64,000 nucleotides of DNA, from assembly GCA_963693305.1 (NCBI GenBank), contig OY855915.1, positions 1,656,001 through 1,720,000 of the forward strand, written 5' to 3'. The translations under genes were made by a program, and so were the position numbers. Under the pieces are notes generated by a model. The model searched no databases and was not told the origin of the DNA. It saw only the letters and a list, made by a program, of their open reading frames with translations. Positions 12,416 through 24,910 of the stretch are shown here, one piece after another (position 1 is the first letter of the stretch; every line of letters starts with the position of its first letter). The DNA comes from Meandrina meandrites (taxonomy: Eukaryota; Cnidaria; Anthozoa; Scleractinia; Meandrinidae).

Positions 12416-12570
12416 ATGCAGAGCGTTGCATGAACCAAAATATCACAGACTGGACCGGTACATTTCAATCTCCAAACTACTCATTGAACTATATGCCAAA
12501 TATGGACTGCTTCTGGCTACTTCGCGTGTCAGAGGGAAATCAAATTGAAATTAACTTTCAAAACTTTTCG
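12416..12570 (+). CDS. RTK exon: CUB domain 1, first half
   Basis: The acceptor is tgttacag and the donor is tcg|gtaaga. The exon enters in phase 1 and leaves in phase 0. It encodes ERCMNQNI, GTFQSPNYSLNY and CFWLLRVSEGNQI. The SPNY phrase and paired cysteines are the usual opening of a CUB domain. It joins in frame with 13454-13658. Confidence 0.85.
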
Positions 12571-12599
12571 GTAAGAATAAACAACATTATTTAAAAATT

Positions 12600-12915
12600 G
12601 TCAACCTTTGGTAACAGGCCTTTTGAAGGACACGGTCACGTTGACAGAAATGGAGAGAACATGATGAAATAAGTAAGTTTGCCAATTTTAAGACGGCTAA
12701 TGCTTAAGCGTGCGTTATAGTGGTTTGAAAGTTTCAAAAATATTGCAGGATGTGAATACATAAAAGTTGCTCGATGACAAGGCTTCCCTAGAGGATACAA
12801 ATTCTTTAAATTGTTGAAACTTTCGAGCCACCATAAAATCTCACGTTTAAGCATAAGAGGTCTCAAAAGAAGCAACCGTGTCATCATGTTCTTTTCATTT
12901 CTGGCATCCATTTTG
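12600..12915. repeat. Small foldback (inverted-repeat) element
   Basis: Arms around 12696-12745 (gcttaagcgtgcg ... gaaagtttcaa) and 12808-12860 (ttgaaactttcgagccacc ... cgtttaagc) are imperfect reverse complements. Outer phrases near 12628 and 12878 also pair. It starts shortly after the CUB1 donor and looks like a MITE-type foldback. Confidence 0.55.
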
Positions 12916-13453
12916 CACTACTCCTATTTTTATGATTGGCAACTTATTTTCTCTTAAAAGGACTTATTGCAACCCTGACTTCCTGAGAATGAGTAGAGAG
13001 TCCTTCACTCACTCTAGAATATGGCATGTCTACTGTGACGTCATAAGAGCTGCCATTTTGGATTTTCTTACAAAGTCTGAAACTAACGGACATTTACACA
13101 AAATCAAGCCAAAATGTTAATGAAATGTGAAAATGTACGAATCGTGCAACTTTCAAAAAAAATATGGAAATTTAAAGAATTATTTCGAAAAATGCGACTT
13201 TTGGCCACACCTGTGAATGCGAAGCACGATGAGGTGAGGGGTGTAGGGAGTGAAGCTGTTCTCACTCCCCACCCCCACTCCCAGGCGCATCCCGTTTTGC
13301 GCTGGCGTCCAGTTTTCTTGCGATTCTTTTCCCTGGGAACAGCCTAGAACAGTATTACCAGTAATGTCACATCATTTCCACTTATTTTCTGCCAGTTTGA
13401 AAACCACACTTCAAAAGAAATATTTAGTCGTTTTTCTTGTGGTTTAATATCAG

Positions 13454-13658
13454 ATGGATCAAGCCTCTAATTGCTCGTATGGTGACTATGTTGAGGTATT
13501 TGAGGGTTCATATGGAAGCACTGATGTTATAAAGCGCATTTGTGGCTTGAATCCTCCATCTGACCAGCGAAAGGTTCGTTCGAAAGGTAACTCGCTGGTC
13601 GTGCACTTGCATACCGATGAGGTAAACCAGAACCGAGGATTTGCAGCAAGTCACCAAG
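13454..13658 (+). CDS. RTK exon: CUB domain 1, second half
   Basis: The acceptor is aatatcag, phase 0 in, with a gtgagt donor at 13659, phase 1 out. It carries NCSYGDYVEVFEG, RICGL and a GNSLVVHLHTDE strand, completing the four-cysteine CUB fold. The frame beyond the donor is intron. Confidence 0.87.
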
Positions 13659-13668
13659 GTGAGTAAGA

Positions 13669-14622
13669 ACTGTAAACTTGAGAAAGGGCCAACGGACAAA
13701 GCAAAGGACCCGGATCCTGGTTTATCTGATCAGCAAAATTTGGGATACAAACAACTGAAAAACAGAAAGGCTGACCGTACGGTTGGATTGAACTATATAT
13801 TTTTTTTTCCAATATTGCGTCAGGCACGGCCTGACTTCTTCAGGGAATGAACAACTGAAGAAATTAAAAAACGTTACAATTTAAACAACCAAGACAATCG
13901 GCAATAAGATACAATTCAAACAAATATCGCTGAAAGAAAACACGAGAAAAACTTGTGCCTTGGTTTTTATTTGTTTCGGCGAAATTTCGTTAGCGTCGGT
14001 TGATCTTGTTTATAGCTGGGACTGTATTTGAGGAGGGTATAAAAGTCCAATCTTCTGTCTCCAAGTGATGATGTCAATACCCATCCTTTGCGTTGGATCA
14101 AGTCGAAGAGAAAGACTAGATCGTGGTCGTAACTTGCAAATGAAAACTGTAAACTTGAGAAAGGGCCAACGGGCAAAGCAGAGGACCCGGATCCTGGTGG
14201 ATCTGATCAGCAAAATTTGGGATACAAAAAAATGAAAACAGTAAGGCTGACCGTACGGTCGGATTAAACTTTTTTTTTTTCCAATATTTCGTCAGGCACG
14301 GCCTGGCGAGGATTGGAGTTTTTGTACCGTCCTCAAATACAGTGCCAGCTATAAACAAGATCAACCGACGCTCAAGAAATTTCGCCGAAACAAATAACAA
14401 CAAAGACACAAGTTTTTCTCGTATTTTGTTTCAACGATATTTTTTTTGAATTGTATCTTATTACCTATTGTCTTGGTTGTTTAAACTGTAACGTTTTTTC
14501 TTCAGTTGTTCATTCCCTGAAGAAGTCAGGCCGTACCAGACGAAATATTGGAAAAAAAAAATATATATATATATATAGTTCAATCCAACCGTACGGTCAG
14601 TCTTTCTGTTTTTCAGTTGTGA
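13669..14622. repeat. Foldback element with internal direct repeat
   Basis: The arms 13755-14036 and 14328-14622 are reverse complements over about 285 bp with small differences. Paired phrases include ccgtacggttggattgaac with its complement near 14583, cttcttcagggaatgaacaa with its complement near 14510, and tgatcttgtttatagctgg with its complement near 14345. The block gagaaagggccaacgg ... gggatacaaa (13680-13752) recurs directly at 14155-14228. The element begins about ten bases after the CUB1 splice donor. Confidence 0.85.
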
Positions 14623-14624
14623 GT

Positions 14625-15300
14625 AAGATCCATAAGGTATTATGTTATCAATGAAGTATTAAGTATTATGTTATTATATAATTAATATACTTTTCAATAT
14701 TGTCACGCAATGTGGCTATTTTGATTGGAAGTTTTCTCGGAGCTTTTTGCAAATTCAATTTTAAAATAAACCGGGATGGGAGGGGTGGGGAGGGAGGAGG
14801 AGGCGAAAACAAGGGGAGGCACGGCCCGGAAGGAGTGCCTTGTTTAGCGTGGAGTTATATATAAGAAATGGAATTTCTCGTGTTGGAGTAAAGAAAATGG
14901 TAAAGAAAACTTTCCTTGAGGCAGTAAAAAGGGCCTTTCAAAAGAACTTGAACAGACTCATCAAACAGGTTTAGAAACAAGATGCAGTATCCTTACTGTA
15001 GATATGTCAAAGGTGTGCAATTTTCTATCGAACTGTTGAAGGTAATGAAAATGTTACCTTTGCTGTCAAAAAATAATGCTATATCAAAGGGTAATGGTCT
15101 TGACCTCGGGGCGGAGTGTCCCCGAAGAAAATACTTTTACTAATGTCTTCCTTTGGCTTCCACGTGTCTAACGTCCAGGCTGAGGGTCTAACGTATTAAA
15201 TATGGTTATAATTACCTCAATGTGTTGTACTACTGGGCAAATACTGGAAAATTACGAGAACAAATTGCTAATTAATCACAAAGTTATTACAACAAGATCC
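14625..15300. other. Intronic stretch, no gene seen
   Basis: This is plain intron sequence, including a G-rich purine stretch near 14775-14820. I see no gene or clear element. Confidence 0.4.
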
Positions 15301-15318
15301 CGGGGGGGGGGGGGGGAA

Positions 15319-15652
15319 GGTACGGGGATGCTCGTCGGAAATTTTGAATTTTATCTCTAAAAGGGACCAATCTAGGCGTGGCCGAAGCTTATGCAGACCC
15401 CTAAAAGAGACCATTTTAAAAGACAAATAAAAAGTACAATGGACTTAAGATATTAGTGTTATGATAAACTTTGTTTATATGAATCGAGTAAATATAATGA
15501 ATCAAAATTCTTTCTTTTTAGATATTTCTTCGTGTGCGACCCTAAACGAGACCTCGACGGCTACAAATAATGACAATTTGCTCAGAACACCCTAAGCGAG
15601 ACCAAAATCCGAAATTTACACCCCTAAGCGAGACGACGAGCATCCCCGTCCC
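15319..15652. mobile_element. MITE with ~18-bp terminal inverted repeats
   Basis: The left end ggtacggggatgctcgtc matches the reverse complement of the right end gacgagcatccccgtcc. Internal phrases of the ctaagcgagac type repeat several times (near 15540, 15590 and 15625). A poly-G run lies just outside the left end and a poly-C run (about 15667-15697) outside the right. No coding frame is seen, so it is non-autonomous. Confidence 0.7.
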
Positions 15653-15731
15653 TTTCATATGGGAGTCCCCCCCCCCCACCCCCCACCCCACCCCCCCTGG
15701 GAACAAGATACATTATACACTTTTTATTCAG

Positions 15732-16073
15732 GTATTTGCAACGTGAAGGTTTCGACAGAGTCAGGAACCATTATGTCTCCAAACTACCCACAGAAATATC
15801 CAAACAGTGTAACATGTGAGTGGATCATTGATTTGAGTCCAAGATATGAAATTACCCTGACTTTCAATGAGTTTATGTTGGGAGATCACTCAAGCTGTAG
15901 ATACGACTGGCTGATGGTAAAGGAAGGAAACAATCCAGAAGGCGGGATAGTATTCACAGGGTGTTCTGATATTCTGCCTCCTGATATGGTAATAAGTGAA
16001 CCAGCGAGGATCACTTTCAAAACAGACGACAGCGAAGAGTTTAAAGGATTCCATATTACCTGGGCGGCCAAAG
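15732..16073 (+). CDS. RTK exon: CUB domain 2
   Basis: A complete CUB domain lies in one 342-bp phase 1-1 exon. The acceptor is tttattcag and the donor aaag|gttaga. It shows ICNVKVSTESGTI, SPNYPQKYPNSVTCEW, SCRYDWLMVKEG, TGCSD and GFHITW, with all four cysteines. Unlike CUB1 it is not split by an intron, so the two CUB domains did not arise by simple recent duplication. Confidence 0.92.
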
Positions 16074-16106
16074 GTTAGAGATAATAGCTAGAATATCTTA
16101 ATAATT

Positions 16107-16279
<173 letters not shown>

Positions 16280-16295
16280 TAATAATAATAATAAT

Positions 16296-19200
16296 AATTA
16301 TATAAAAAAACAATATATAATTATAATAAAAACATTCCCAAAATCCTTTGCAGCTGAAAAATCGTCAATGCCCAATAACTTGGTCAGTTTGAAGCCAGCA
16401 GGAGTACAACGTCGTATAGAGATAACTCTTAACAATAACCACTTCTTGTATAAGACGTAGGGCGATGACGTCATTAGTTACGTGACATTGCTCTGAAGTT
16501 CGTTTTTGCTCACTGTGACGAAGATATTTTGTTACTGGGAAAGCAGTCATTGCACTTTGAAGTACATTGGTGTGAGGCATTTCAGACTGCCCGGGTACCG
16601 AATAAAATATAAATATTAAGGGAGCTATGTACAATTTTCAAAAAGTGGGAGTCTGGGTACAAGTGCGTATCTGGCGTTGCATTAAATTTGAGGAAACAAC
16701 AAATTACATGTTGGTAGATATTTATATGTTAAGTACATTTTTATCACTTTTATTGTTATGACGTCATCAGCCACGTGACCAGAACAAACCACATTTTTAA
16801 ATTCGCTTGAAAACTTTTTTTAAGCGAAGTTGTAGATTTTTAAATAGCGTTTTTAAAAATGGCCATTATTACTTTTTCTTAAAAACGTACGGCAGTAAAA
16901 AATACAATTGAAAAGTTTGTTGGCTTCCTACTCAACGACCATTTGCGGTAGGAATAAAAGAAAATTTTGCCAAAGGCAGGAGTGCGTGCTCTTTTATGAT
17001 GGCGTTGTCAGTTTCTTCTCATTTTAATTGCCTTTGGCGAGAATGGATTTAATTTCTTTCAGACGAAAGGAGTGGGCCTGGGGAGATGTTAAGTAGCTGC
17101 CCCTCCCCTCCCCCCTGCTGTGGGTCTCCCCAGCGGATTCCCCGTGGTCCGTATTGCGGACTCATGACAAGAGCATTTTCAAAATGGCGACGAATGGCGA
17201 CAAGAAAAGGGAATCTAATGGAGTGATTTTGAGATAGAGAGGACAGTTTTGTCGATGTTTCTCCTTCTTGACGCGATTAAAACGAGTCCCCAGACGTAAG
17301 GTATACCTCCTTTATTTGTATTCCCGATAAAGAAGAATATGGAATGAGTACAAACGTGCGAAAACGTGGGTAACAGAAACTTACAGGGACCTGAGGTAAG
17401 CGTTTCTCATTGTACAATGATTTTTTTAGACTGGTCAAAGATTATGTCTTCGACGTTTATCATGTTTATCAACTTAGCTTACTGAAATTAAAGCCGAGTT
17501 CGGTGTAAAAAAATAGATAGTGAGAACGAGGTGATAATATTAAATGGCAGTCATTTCGTCGAGGCATGTAACTGTTATTTATGTTTGTCATCTGAATTTC
17601 AAGCTACTGTACTTCAAATTTATAAGAATCGCATCCTTTCATTATTTATACGTGCGGAAATGTTCCTCAAAATATTGACCAAGTGGCCATTTCAGGCCAT
17701 AAAGAAAAATTACGTCAGGGAAATTTGAAATTACTGCAACACCTTTGATGTGATACCTTTGAAATTGGAAGAAACATTTCAGCTCAATGTGATCTCTTTT
17801 TTTAAGTTAGACTAGAGACTACTTGCAGTCAACCTGGTAGCTAATCTAGACTTCAATTAAACAGTGCTACTCCTGTTTTGGAATGCCTCTTTGGGCATGT
17901 TTAATAAATGAGACCATTTCTTAACTTAAAATTTGTTCTTCCCATAATGTTTTATTGTATTGGTATACATAGATTTACGTTTCTTTTGCATTGTGTGGTC
18001 TACAGGTAATTTTTGGGACTGATAGAATGCCTAATGCTTTGACAGGATTTACAGAATTCAGAACTGAGGACATTCTGGATTACTGTTGAGTTAAACTATG
18101 GATTATAACAAGTTCAGGTAGTTGTTGATCTCTTAGTTTTGCACATAGTTATGTGACAGTCAATTCTAGCAATTTCCTTCCTTCTGTCTACACACATTCA
18201 TTACCTGAGGCATTTAAGATCTGCTCTTTGACCAGACATTTATCTACTTTATAAAAAATCTGTTTGACATTTTCTTAAGGCCTGTATTCAGTTGTTGGAT
18301 GACCTTCAGTAGTAGCATTTTAAAGCAGCAATGTAAAAATCCATGAGGCCTAAAACTTAAGCAAGCCAGAAAACCCTAATTCCAATATAAAGCTAACTGC
18401 AAGCAAAATGATGTACCGTTTGGCAATCAAAGTGCTTTTAGGGCTAACTGGATGTAGGCCACCCGCAATCTTATGCAGGCTAACTGGAATGGCTTGCATG
18501 TTTCATGACACATAAGTGCCATACAAGCCAGAAATACCTAAGTCCACTCATTAGGATAACCTCAAGTCACCTCAGCTAGCTATACTCAGGCTAACTGGAG
18601 TACTGCTTAGGCTGACCAAGGAACTTTTTAGGCTAACCAATCTGCTATTTATATATAGTGGAATGGCTCTCATGCCTTGTTGGCTCATACTTTGTCAAGG
18701 CCCAAGTTTTTTTTTTTTTTAACTCATATGGGAATTAGTCAAGTGGTAGCTGTAAATTTGATTTAAACAAACTCCAGCTTAGTTTTTGTTGCCAACTTGC
18801 TCTACAAGAAAACCAAACATAGATTTCTGTGACATAATGTTGCCAACTTGCTCTACAACAAAACCAAACATAGATTTTTTTTCTGTGGTGTAATGTCTTG
18901 AAATGAACAGATTACAAAAATTCAGCTTAAAATAATCTGACATTTTTCTGCAATGATTAATGACAAGAGGGGTGCAAAGAAAATTGATTTCTTCCTTGCC
19001 TGACCCAGGTAGACTGGGCAAGGTGAAACCATTATAAGCTTACCCAAAGTCCCATGTTTCTTTCGAAACAACTACAACAAAAAATAAAAATCCATAAATG
19101 CCCTTTGGCTATCTTAAGCAAGTGGAAAAAATTATTGGATCCACTAGCCCAACATAAAAACAGCCAATTTTTTTCTTCACACACTGAAAAAGGCCATTTA

Positions 19201-19660
19201 ATTTTAATATACAGTCTGCATGCTGGAAAATTGCAATTTCATCAAAATAAATAGTTTTTGTTTGTTTTGTTCTATTTACAGGTGACTTGAACACTTTGCA
19301 AGGGCATTCCTGTTAGTCAATATGAACTCAAAAATACACATTGTGTCAATGTAATAAAATTGCCACATGATTGACTCCCACATGTTGCCAGTTAAAACCT
19401 GAATATACTTTTGTGACATTTACAGCTATTTATATAATATGAACATCACAGAGCCCAACATAGCTACATGTAAATACTGACACTTAATATTACATGTAAG
19501 TTTTAAAACCATTCTGGGGTTCATGACAGAAAAATTTTGTTTCAATAAAAACATATAAAAATAATGAATTAACAAAGAGTTGACATCATTAATTATTATC
19601 GCAGACCATAAATTTTAATCCAGGTTAAGTCAATGTGTCAAGTTTTTTTATTTTGCAGCA
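16296..19660 (-). repeat. 3.2-kb dispersed repeat, copy B (inverted)
   Basis: This is the reverse complement of 1576-4812 with small substitutions and indels. It carries a local duplication near 18785-18890, where gttgccaacttgctctacaa occurs twice, while copy A has it once. It lies in the intron between CUB2 and the F5/8C exons. Confidence 0.8.
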
Positions 19661-19676
19661 CAGGCTTGGTTCCACA

Positions 19677-19872
19677 GGGTGTGATTCCAAAAAAAAAATA
19701 TCCATACCTCCCCTGAGGATGGTTCTTTGGTTTGGACCCTCCCACCCCCTGGGATTTCCAGTTTAGCTTCATACTTTCTTTTTAAAATTTGTGTTATTGA
19801 GATCCCATCCCCCTCGGAATTTCCAGTGACCATCCTTGAGGTGGGTATGGATATTTTCTGAAACCACACAAG
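19677..19872. mobile_element. MITE with phrase aaatatccatacc
   Basis: The ends gtgtgattccaaaaa...atatccatacctcc and gtgggtatggatattttctgaaaccacac are imperfect inverted repeats of about 30 bp. A relative lies at 42699-42890. It is non-coding. Confidence 0.6.
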
Positions 19873-19994
19873 GTAGGCATTTGCTTATGAAAGAAAGCTG
19901 CAGATTGATCTGATTGGTACACACTAATCTATTTTCACATTTACCTGTTTTCTATGGGATATATAATTATATATTGTTTTTACCGGTTTCACTT

Positions 19995-19995
<1 letters not shown>

Positions 19996-20031
<36 letters not shown>

Positions 20032-20035
20032 TAAC

Positions 20036-20098
<63 letters not shown>
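19996..20098. repeat. (AAT)n microsatellite
   Basis: About 34 AAT units carry two AAC interruptions near 20027-20036. Confidence 0.95.
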
Positions 20099-20099
20099 C

Positions 20100-21141
20100 C
20101 AAAGGCGCTATTTATAGTATTAAAATTATAATCTACAATTTGGAGTTCCTAGTTTGTCCGTATTATTGCGCCACAGTTCTGTTATGAGAAACAGCACAAA
20201 CTTGTAATGAATTGCCGTATTTCCATGTTTTCAGATTTTCATAGTCTTCATAAATCTTACGGAGGTCTCGCGACGCTGATCACGCGGAATAGAGGGGTGA
20301 AATCACGAATATCGATTATTGATTCAAGTTCTTGACGGGTCACGCAAAACCTTTGGGTCACAGATCATGAAGAATAATTTATTAAATTTGCGTTTCAGAT
20401 AAAATAAATTCAGCTAATCACGAATCACTGGAATACCCCAGTAGGACCCTCACGTTTACGTAGGAACGAGACTTACTTTGAAAACTGTTCAGCCTAACAG
20501 GTTTTCAAAAGCCATATCGCAATCCTTTCATCCGTACCTTCTTATATTTCAATCAATGTGGTGGCCAATTCTTTTTGTCTTAATCTGGCTAAAATCCCTG
20601 ATTGTTCATTTTCACTGTTGTTATTTCTTGGCCTTTGCTGGAATTATTTTACGTAGTTTCGAGTTGTCCGTATTATTGTGTCACAGTTCTGTTATGAGAA
20701 ACAACACAAGCTTATAATGAAAACAAAACCTCCGTTAGACCTCATGCCATCTTGAAAATTTTAGGTAAATATATTATGAAATCTGTACTAATTAACTGTC
20801 ATTAGCAGGACGTTCCGCTACTAATCCGATCAAATTGTACATTTCCTTTGATCAGTCAAATTTTATGAAACCCATTCCTGTGATGGGTTTGATTCAATTT
20901 AGTAATCGAACACAGTCGATCACAACAAAAATTTCAGGAATTGAATTGTTAGTTATCGGTGATAAGTAACTGCTCTAATACTCTCTGTAGGCCATCTACG
21001 GAGCGAAATGTCGTGCTATGATCCAGTAATGGCATATTATAATATTAAAGAAATAACAAAGTTCTACATTAAGTAGTTACTGGACTGTTTTTATATGAAG
21101 CTAATTAGATAGTTTTATTTTTTTGGGGTGTCCGAATCTAG
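20100..21141. other. Intronic stretch, no gene seen
   Basis: The phrase gtccgtattattg(c/t)g(c/t)cacagttctgttatgagaa occurs twice (about 20156 and 20667), suggesting an old repeat. Nothing else is supported. Confidence 0.4.
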
Positions 21142-21428
21142 TAGTCGAGCTAGCGCTGGCCAGCGGATTATCATCTAGAAGCTTTTCAGCCTCGTCATCA
21201 CGTTTGGGCAATGAGCCTCATCAAGGTCGACTGAATGAAGCAGGGGCGTGGTCACCTAGCAATAACAATGATGCTCATGACTACCTGCAAGTGAACCTGG
21301 AAGACGTGTTCGTTATTTCTGCTGTGGCTACTCAGGGTAACCCTCAGTCCGATGAGTGGACCACAAGTTATAAGTTGCATATATTAAAGAAAGATTGGAA
21401 CATTTATAAAGAGAACAATACAGAGAAG
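21142..21428 (+). CDS. RTK exon: F5/8 type C (discoidin) domain, first part
   Basis: The exon encodes SSRSFSASSSRLG, GRLNEAGAWSPSNN, YLQVNLEDVFVISAVATQG, WTTSYKLHI and WNIYKEN, the diagnostic order of a discoidin/F5-8C domain. The acceptor lies in tctagtag, so AG at 21140-21141 or at 21143-21144 are both possible. Both keep phase 1 and differ by one codon. The donor gagaag|gtttgt leaves phase 0. Discoidin domains bind membranes, collagen or glycans in other receptors such as DDRs. Confidence 0.88.
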
Positions 21429-21872
21429 GTTTGTAAAAAGCATATTTGAACGTTACTGGAAACTAGTGTTATTATTACCGTCGCGGGAACTGAGCTCTTA
21501 TTCCATAATTGTAAAAGTTCGGCCAAAATATCTCAGACTAAACAAATTAAAATAATAACTGACCCTCCCATAGTCCTATTGTTCTCTGTCTGCAGCCATG
21601 CACGAAGACATCAATGTGGAAGCGGCTGAAATCGTTGAAGTAATGCAGAAAGAAAAATAGGGTTTTAGGGGGTTTTAGGCCTCAGCTTCCTGCAATATAT
21701 CCAATAATGTTGTGAGCCGACGTAATTTTCTATTAAATAACGCTATTAAAAATCAGACAACTTTTAAGAAAACGTTAGTAGAATTACTGAGACTAAGGCT
21801 CTTGTAAGCATATACAGTCAATTCAGCTGCAACTAATAGGAAACAATAGTTACCTCATGATTTTTTTTACAG

Positions 21873-22014
21873 ATATTTAGCGGAAACTCTGGAGGAAATC
21901 AGACAGTAAAACATGTTCTTATAGAGCCTCAAACGACCCAGTTCATTCGGTTCCAGCCAATTAGTCATTCAAGTTACAAAGCCCTTAGAGTAGAAGTGTA
22001 TGGAAAACCTGCAG
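21873..22014 (+). CDS. RTK exon: F5/8 type C domain, end (GC donor)
   Basis: The exon encodes IFSGNSGGNQTVKHVL, TQFIRFQPISHSSYKALRVEVYG, the closing strands of the domain. The acceptor is ttttacag, phase 0 in. The exon ends GCAG|gcaagt, an exact match to the GC-AG donor consensus, giving phase 1 as required by the next exon. No GT donor restores phase nearby. Confidence 0.88.
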
Positions 22015-22638
22015 GCAAGTTATCTTCTTGAGTTGTTACTAAAGCGACACTGCATTACATTGTATTTTGTCAAGGTCAGCAAATGTCGCCAGTTAACTTT
22101 GGCACATGCATCTTCTTTAGCACTCTTGCCAAGGGGTATCAAGTATAAACCTGGGGTATCAGTTATTCGTCTAGTGCGATCGTATTGGTAAAGGTAGTTC
22201 CGAGAAGGACTGGTAACTGACATTTCCTCATGTCAAGTTACTCTCACTTAGGTTGTCGAAACGTCAACCACCGACAGCACCTTCACATACATTTGATGAA
22301 CTGTGTCTTTTCCATAAAATGCATAAATTAAAGACTTGAGACACTTTGTCTTAATGATGTTTTCTACAATTGCTGCTATGTAAAGAAAGTGAATTGATGG
22401 CTCTGTGCTAAATTCTTTCATCAAACGTTTGTTAAATTTTATTATAAGCTATCAAGCTGTAGTTACAATTTATAAATCTAGAAAGACTTCGAGGACAACA
22501 ACCCTGCCCTTTTCCCCTGATCAGAGGGTTGTCCAATACATCCCATCTGTGGCGCGTCGTCAAAAGGGGTGACGGTGATATACGAAATGGCGAACCGTCA
22601 CCGGAAGTCATTTTCAGTGAAACTTAGAAAACGTTCAC

Positions 22639-22812
22639 TATAGAGCTTTTTCACTAACGTGACCAGTGACCATATTGTTTTACTAAAACAAAAGACGATT
22701 TTTGCATAAGCATAGAGCGGGAGGAATGGCTTGGTACACCAATATGGCCTGCGTTTCTTTGTTTGGAACACCAATATGGCTGCTGCGACGTCATATGAAA
22801 ACGCTCTATAAC
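22639..22812. mobile_element. MITE with tatagagc... termini
   Basis: The left end (tatagagctttttcactaac ... gaccatattg) and the right end, reverse-complemented (ttatagagcgttttcatatg ... gccatattgg), are similar over about 40 bp. The phrase acaccaatatggc occurs twice inside. There is no ORF. Confidence 0.5.
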
Positions 22813-23046
22813 GTTATGATGGCAGCAGGGTAGAATGTCGGCAGATCGAGTCTATGGTCCATGGTGACTGAAGGTGACGACTCCTCACCCGAAGTCATTT
22901 CATCAGAGACTTTTTCACTATATTCACTTTAAGAATACGAATGTAGTATTCCATTGATCGACGTTTTCGTTATCTTCAACCGTCGGCCTGAACCGCATTC
23001 TTCTATGTCCAGTTATTGTCTTTCAACTGTTACTTTTCCTGGTTTC

Positions 23047-24326
23047 TGAGTCTAATGTGCATGCGCATTAGACTTAATGTAGTAGAAAAACGCTGTTAGC
23101 AATCCCAAGGGAATGGTTCGGGATCGATAATTGTTCGGTGTAATTGTCCTTAAACAATAGCCCGCCTCATTGCGGGCTTGGTGCGGTGATCGTAATCCAA
23201 TCAGGAAGCAAGGATGTTGTTAACGAAGCAACGGTCGAAGGGAGCTCGAGCACGACACGCACTTGTAAAAGAAATTGTCATGTATGTAATTGGAATAAAT
23301 GTTTTACAGTGCAAAATAATATGAATCCTCGTTTTCAAGTGTGACGCCACTGAAAACGTTCTCCTTCCAGCTGCATTTTTTTTATAATCCCTGGGAAACG
23401 CAAAGTGAAATCAGCATCTTTTGATGAAAAAAATCCGGAAGTGACATTTGTGTTCATAAACAAAAAATAACTTTGAAAAAAATGGAAAATTAAATAAGAT
23501 TGTAGTCAGCAATTGATTGTTCAATTCAACTGAAGCAGGATTTCATTCACAGAATGCAACTTTTATTAAAAAGAGTTTTGTTTTCACCATTCAAGATTCA
23601 ATCTAGAGCTTGAAAACAAGACAGTGTAATCAAATTACATTTCGCGCGAAATTTGCCAAAAAAGTAGTTAAGACAGAATGAAAACTCGCTTTAATAGTTA
23701 TTGAATTCTGATCTGATTTTTATTTCCATGTATTGACTATTTGAAAGCTGTTCTCAGTCATGAAAACAAAACTCTTTCATTCAACTGCTTGCATGCAGTG
23801 TTTAATAGACGTGAAAATATTTCGTTTAATTAAATTACATTCCGCACGCAATGTGTCGAAACGTTTAAGGAAATTGAAATCTTTGTTGAGCAGTATTGTA
23901 TAAATAGCAAAGGAATTGAAAAAATATATATTTTGGCTTATTTTGATGGGATTTAGGATATTAAGAATACTGAATAAGCGGCTGTATCTTGTCTATCTAT
24001 GGGGCGGACCATTATTTTTTTCAGGAAAAAAAAATCTGTACGATCTTCCTATGGTCTACAACGCACTAATCTTTTAGCATGAATCGATGAACTCAAACCC
24101 TAAGTAACATGTTTTTCCTATTTCAAATATAACATTTCGTCAACTTTCTAAATATATTTACTTAAGAGAACAAATATTATCGACTTCTTCTGAACAACTC
24201 TTACTACCAAACCTCTGCTACACCTCTTGCTCTATGCCGTAAATACCGAAACTACTTCAACATATTTCAATCGCACTAACAATCCATGACGCATTAGACT
24301 CATGTACCCACTGGGTACTATTTTTT
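23047..24326 (+). repeat. Long inverted repeat, left arm (unit 1)
   Basis: The reverse complement lies at 28539-29603. Both arms have outer ends tgagtctaatg and inner ends with catgtacccactgggtacta. The left arm carries about 160 extra bases (about 23133-23292) absent from the right arm. Within each arm the outer and inner edges both bear gagtctaatg(c/t)g, so each arm may itself be a terminal-repeat transposon copy. Confidence 0.85.
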
Positions 24327-24622
24327 ATCATTGCGTCCTTAATCATGATAAATTTTAGTATGTAGAAGTGACTTTGAAGAAGAAAGACTTAACGATATGT
24401 TTTAATCCCTACATTGGTAGACGATTAATGATATCTTTTCAACTCCTGTAAGAAAATTTATGTAAACATTTAGGTTCTTAAACAAACACTACCGATATAA
24501 ACCTTCAAAATCTCGCTTCACCTAGCTTTTCGTCTTTGTGGCACGCTCTCTATGATATATTCAATGTACTGTTTTCTATAGGTTGTGTTTCTATGATATA
24601 TTCAATGTCCAATTTTCTTTAG

Positions 24623-24910
24623 GTTATGTTCCTGTTGGATGCTACAAGGATACGTTAAATCGTTCAATCCAAATAACAGAAGGAACGGATGCTATCTTGG
24701 ATGGATCGTACTCTTCTCGATCTAACCCCATTGCAAAGTGCGCCGTGGCTGCAATGAGAGCGGGCTACAGTATGTTTGCAGTTCAGGATGGAGGCCTGTG
24801 TGCAGCTAGTACTACAGCGCCACAGACTTTCGACAAGTATGGAAAATCTACTGCTTGTAAGGCTGATGGTGAAGGTGGACCATGGGCTAATCAGGTCTAT
24901 TTGATCAAAG
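24623..24910 (+). CDS. RTK exon: GCYKD repeat 1
   Basis: The 288-bp exon is phase 1-1, with a tttctttag acceptor and gtaaga donor. The 96-residue module has four cysteines: GCYKD, KCAVAA, GLCAA and TACKA. It ends KADGEGGPWANQVYLIKG. It resembles WSC/apple-like modules only loosely, and I know the pattern as a cnidarian-rich extracellular domain. The usual WSC CYCG core is absent. The binding partner is unknown. Confidence 0.85.

Noticed and set aside
23159..23178. agcccgc-ctcatt-gcgggct hairpin resembling a bacterial terminator
   Set aside because: The window is eukaryotic and there is no T-run after it. It is a short chance or repeat-derived hairpin (also at 30301-30320).
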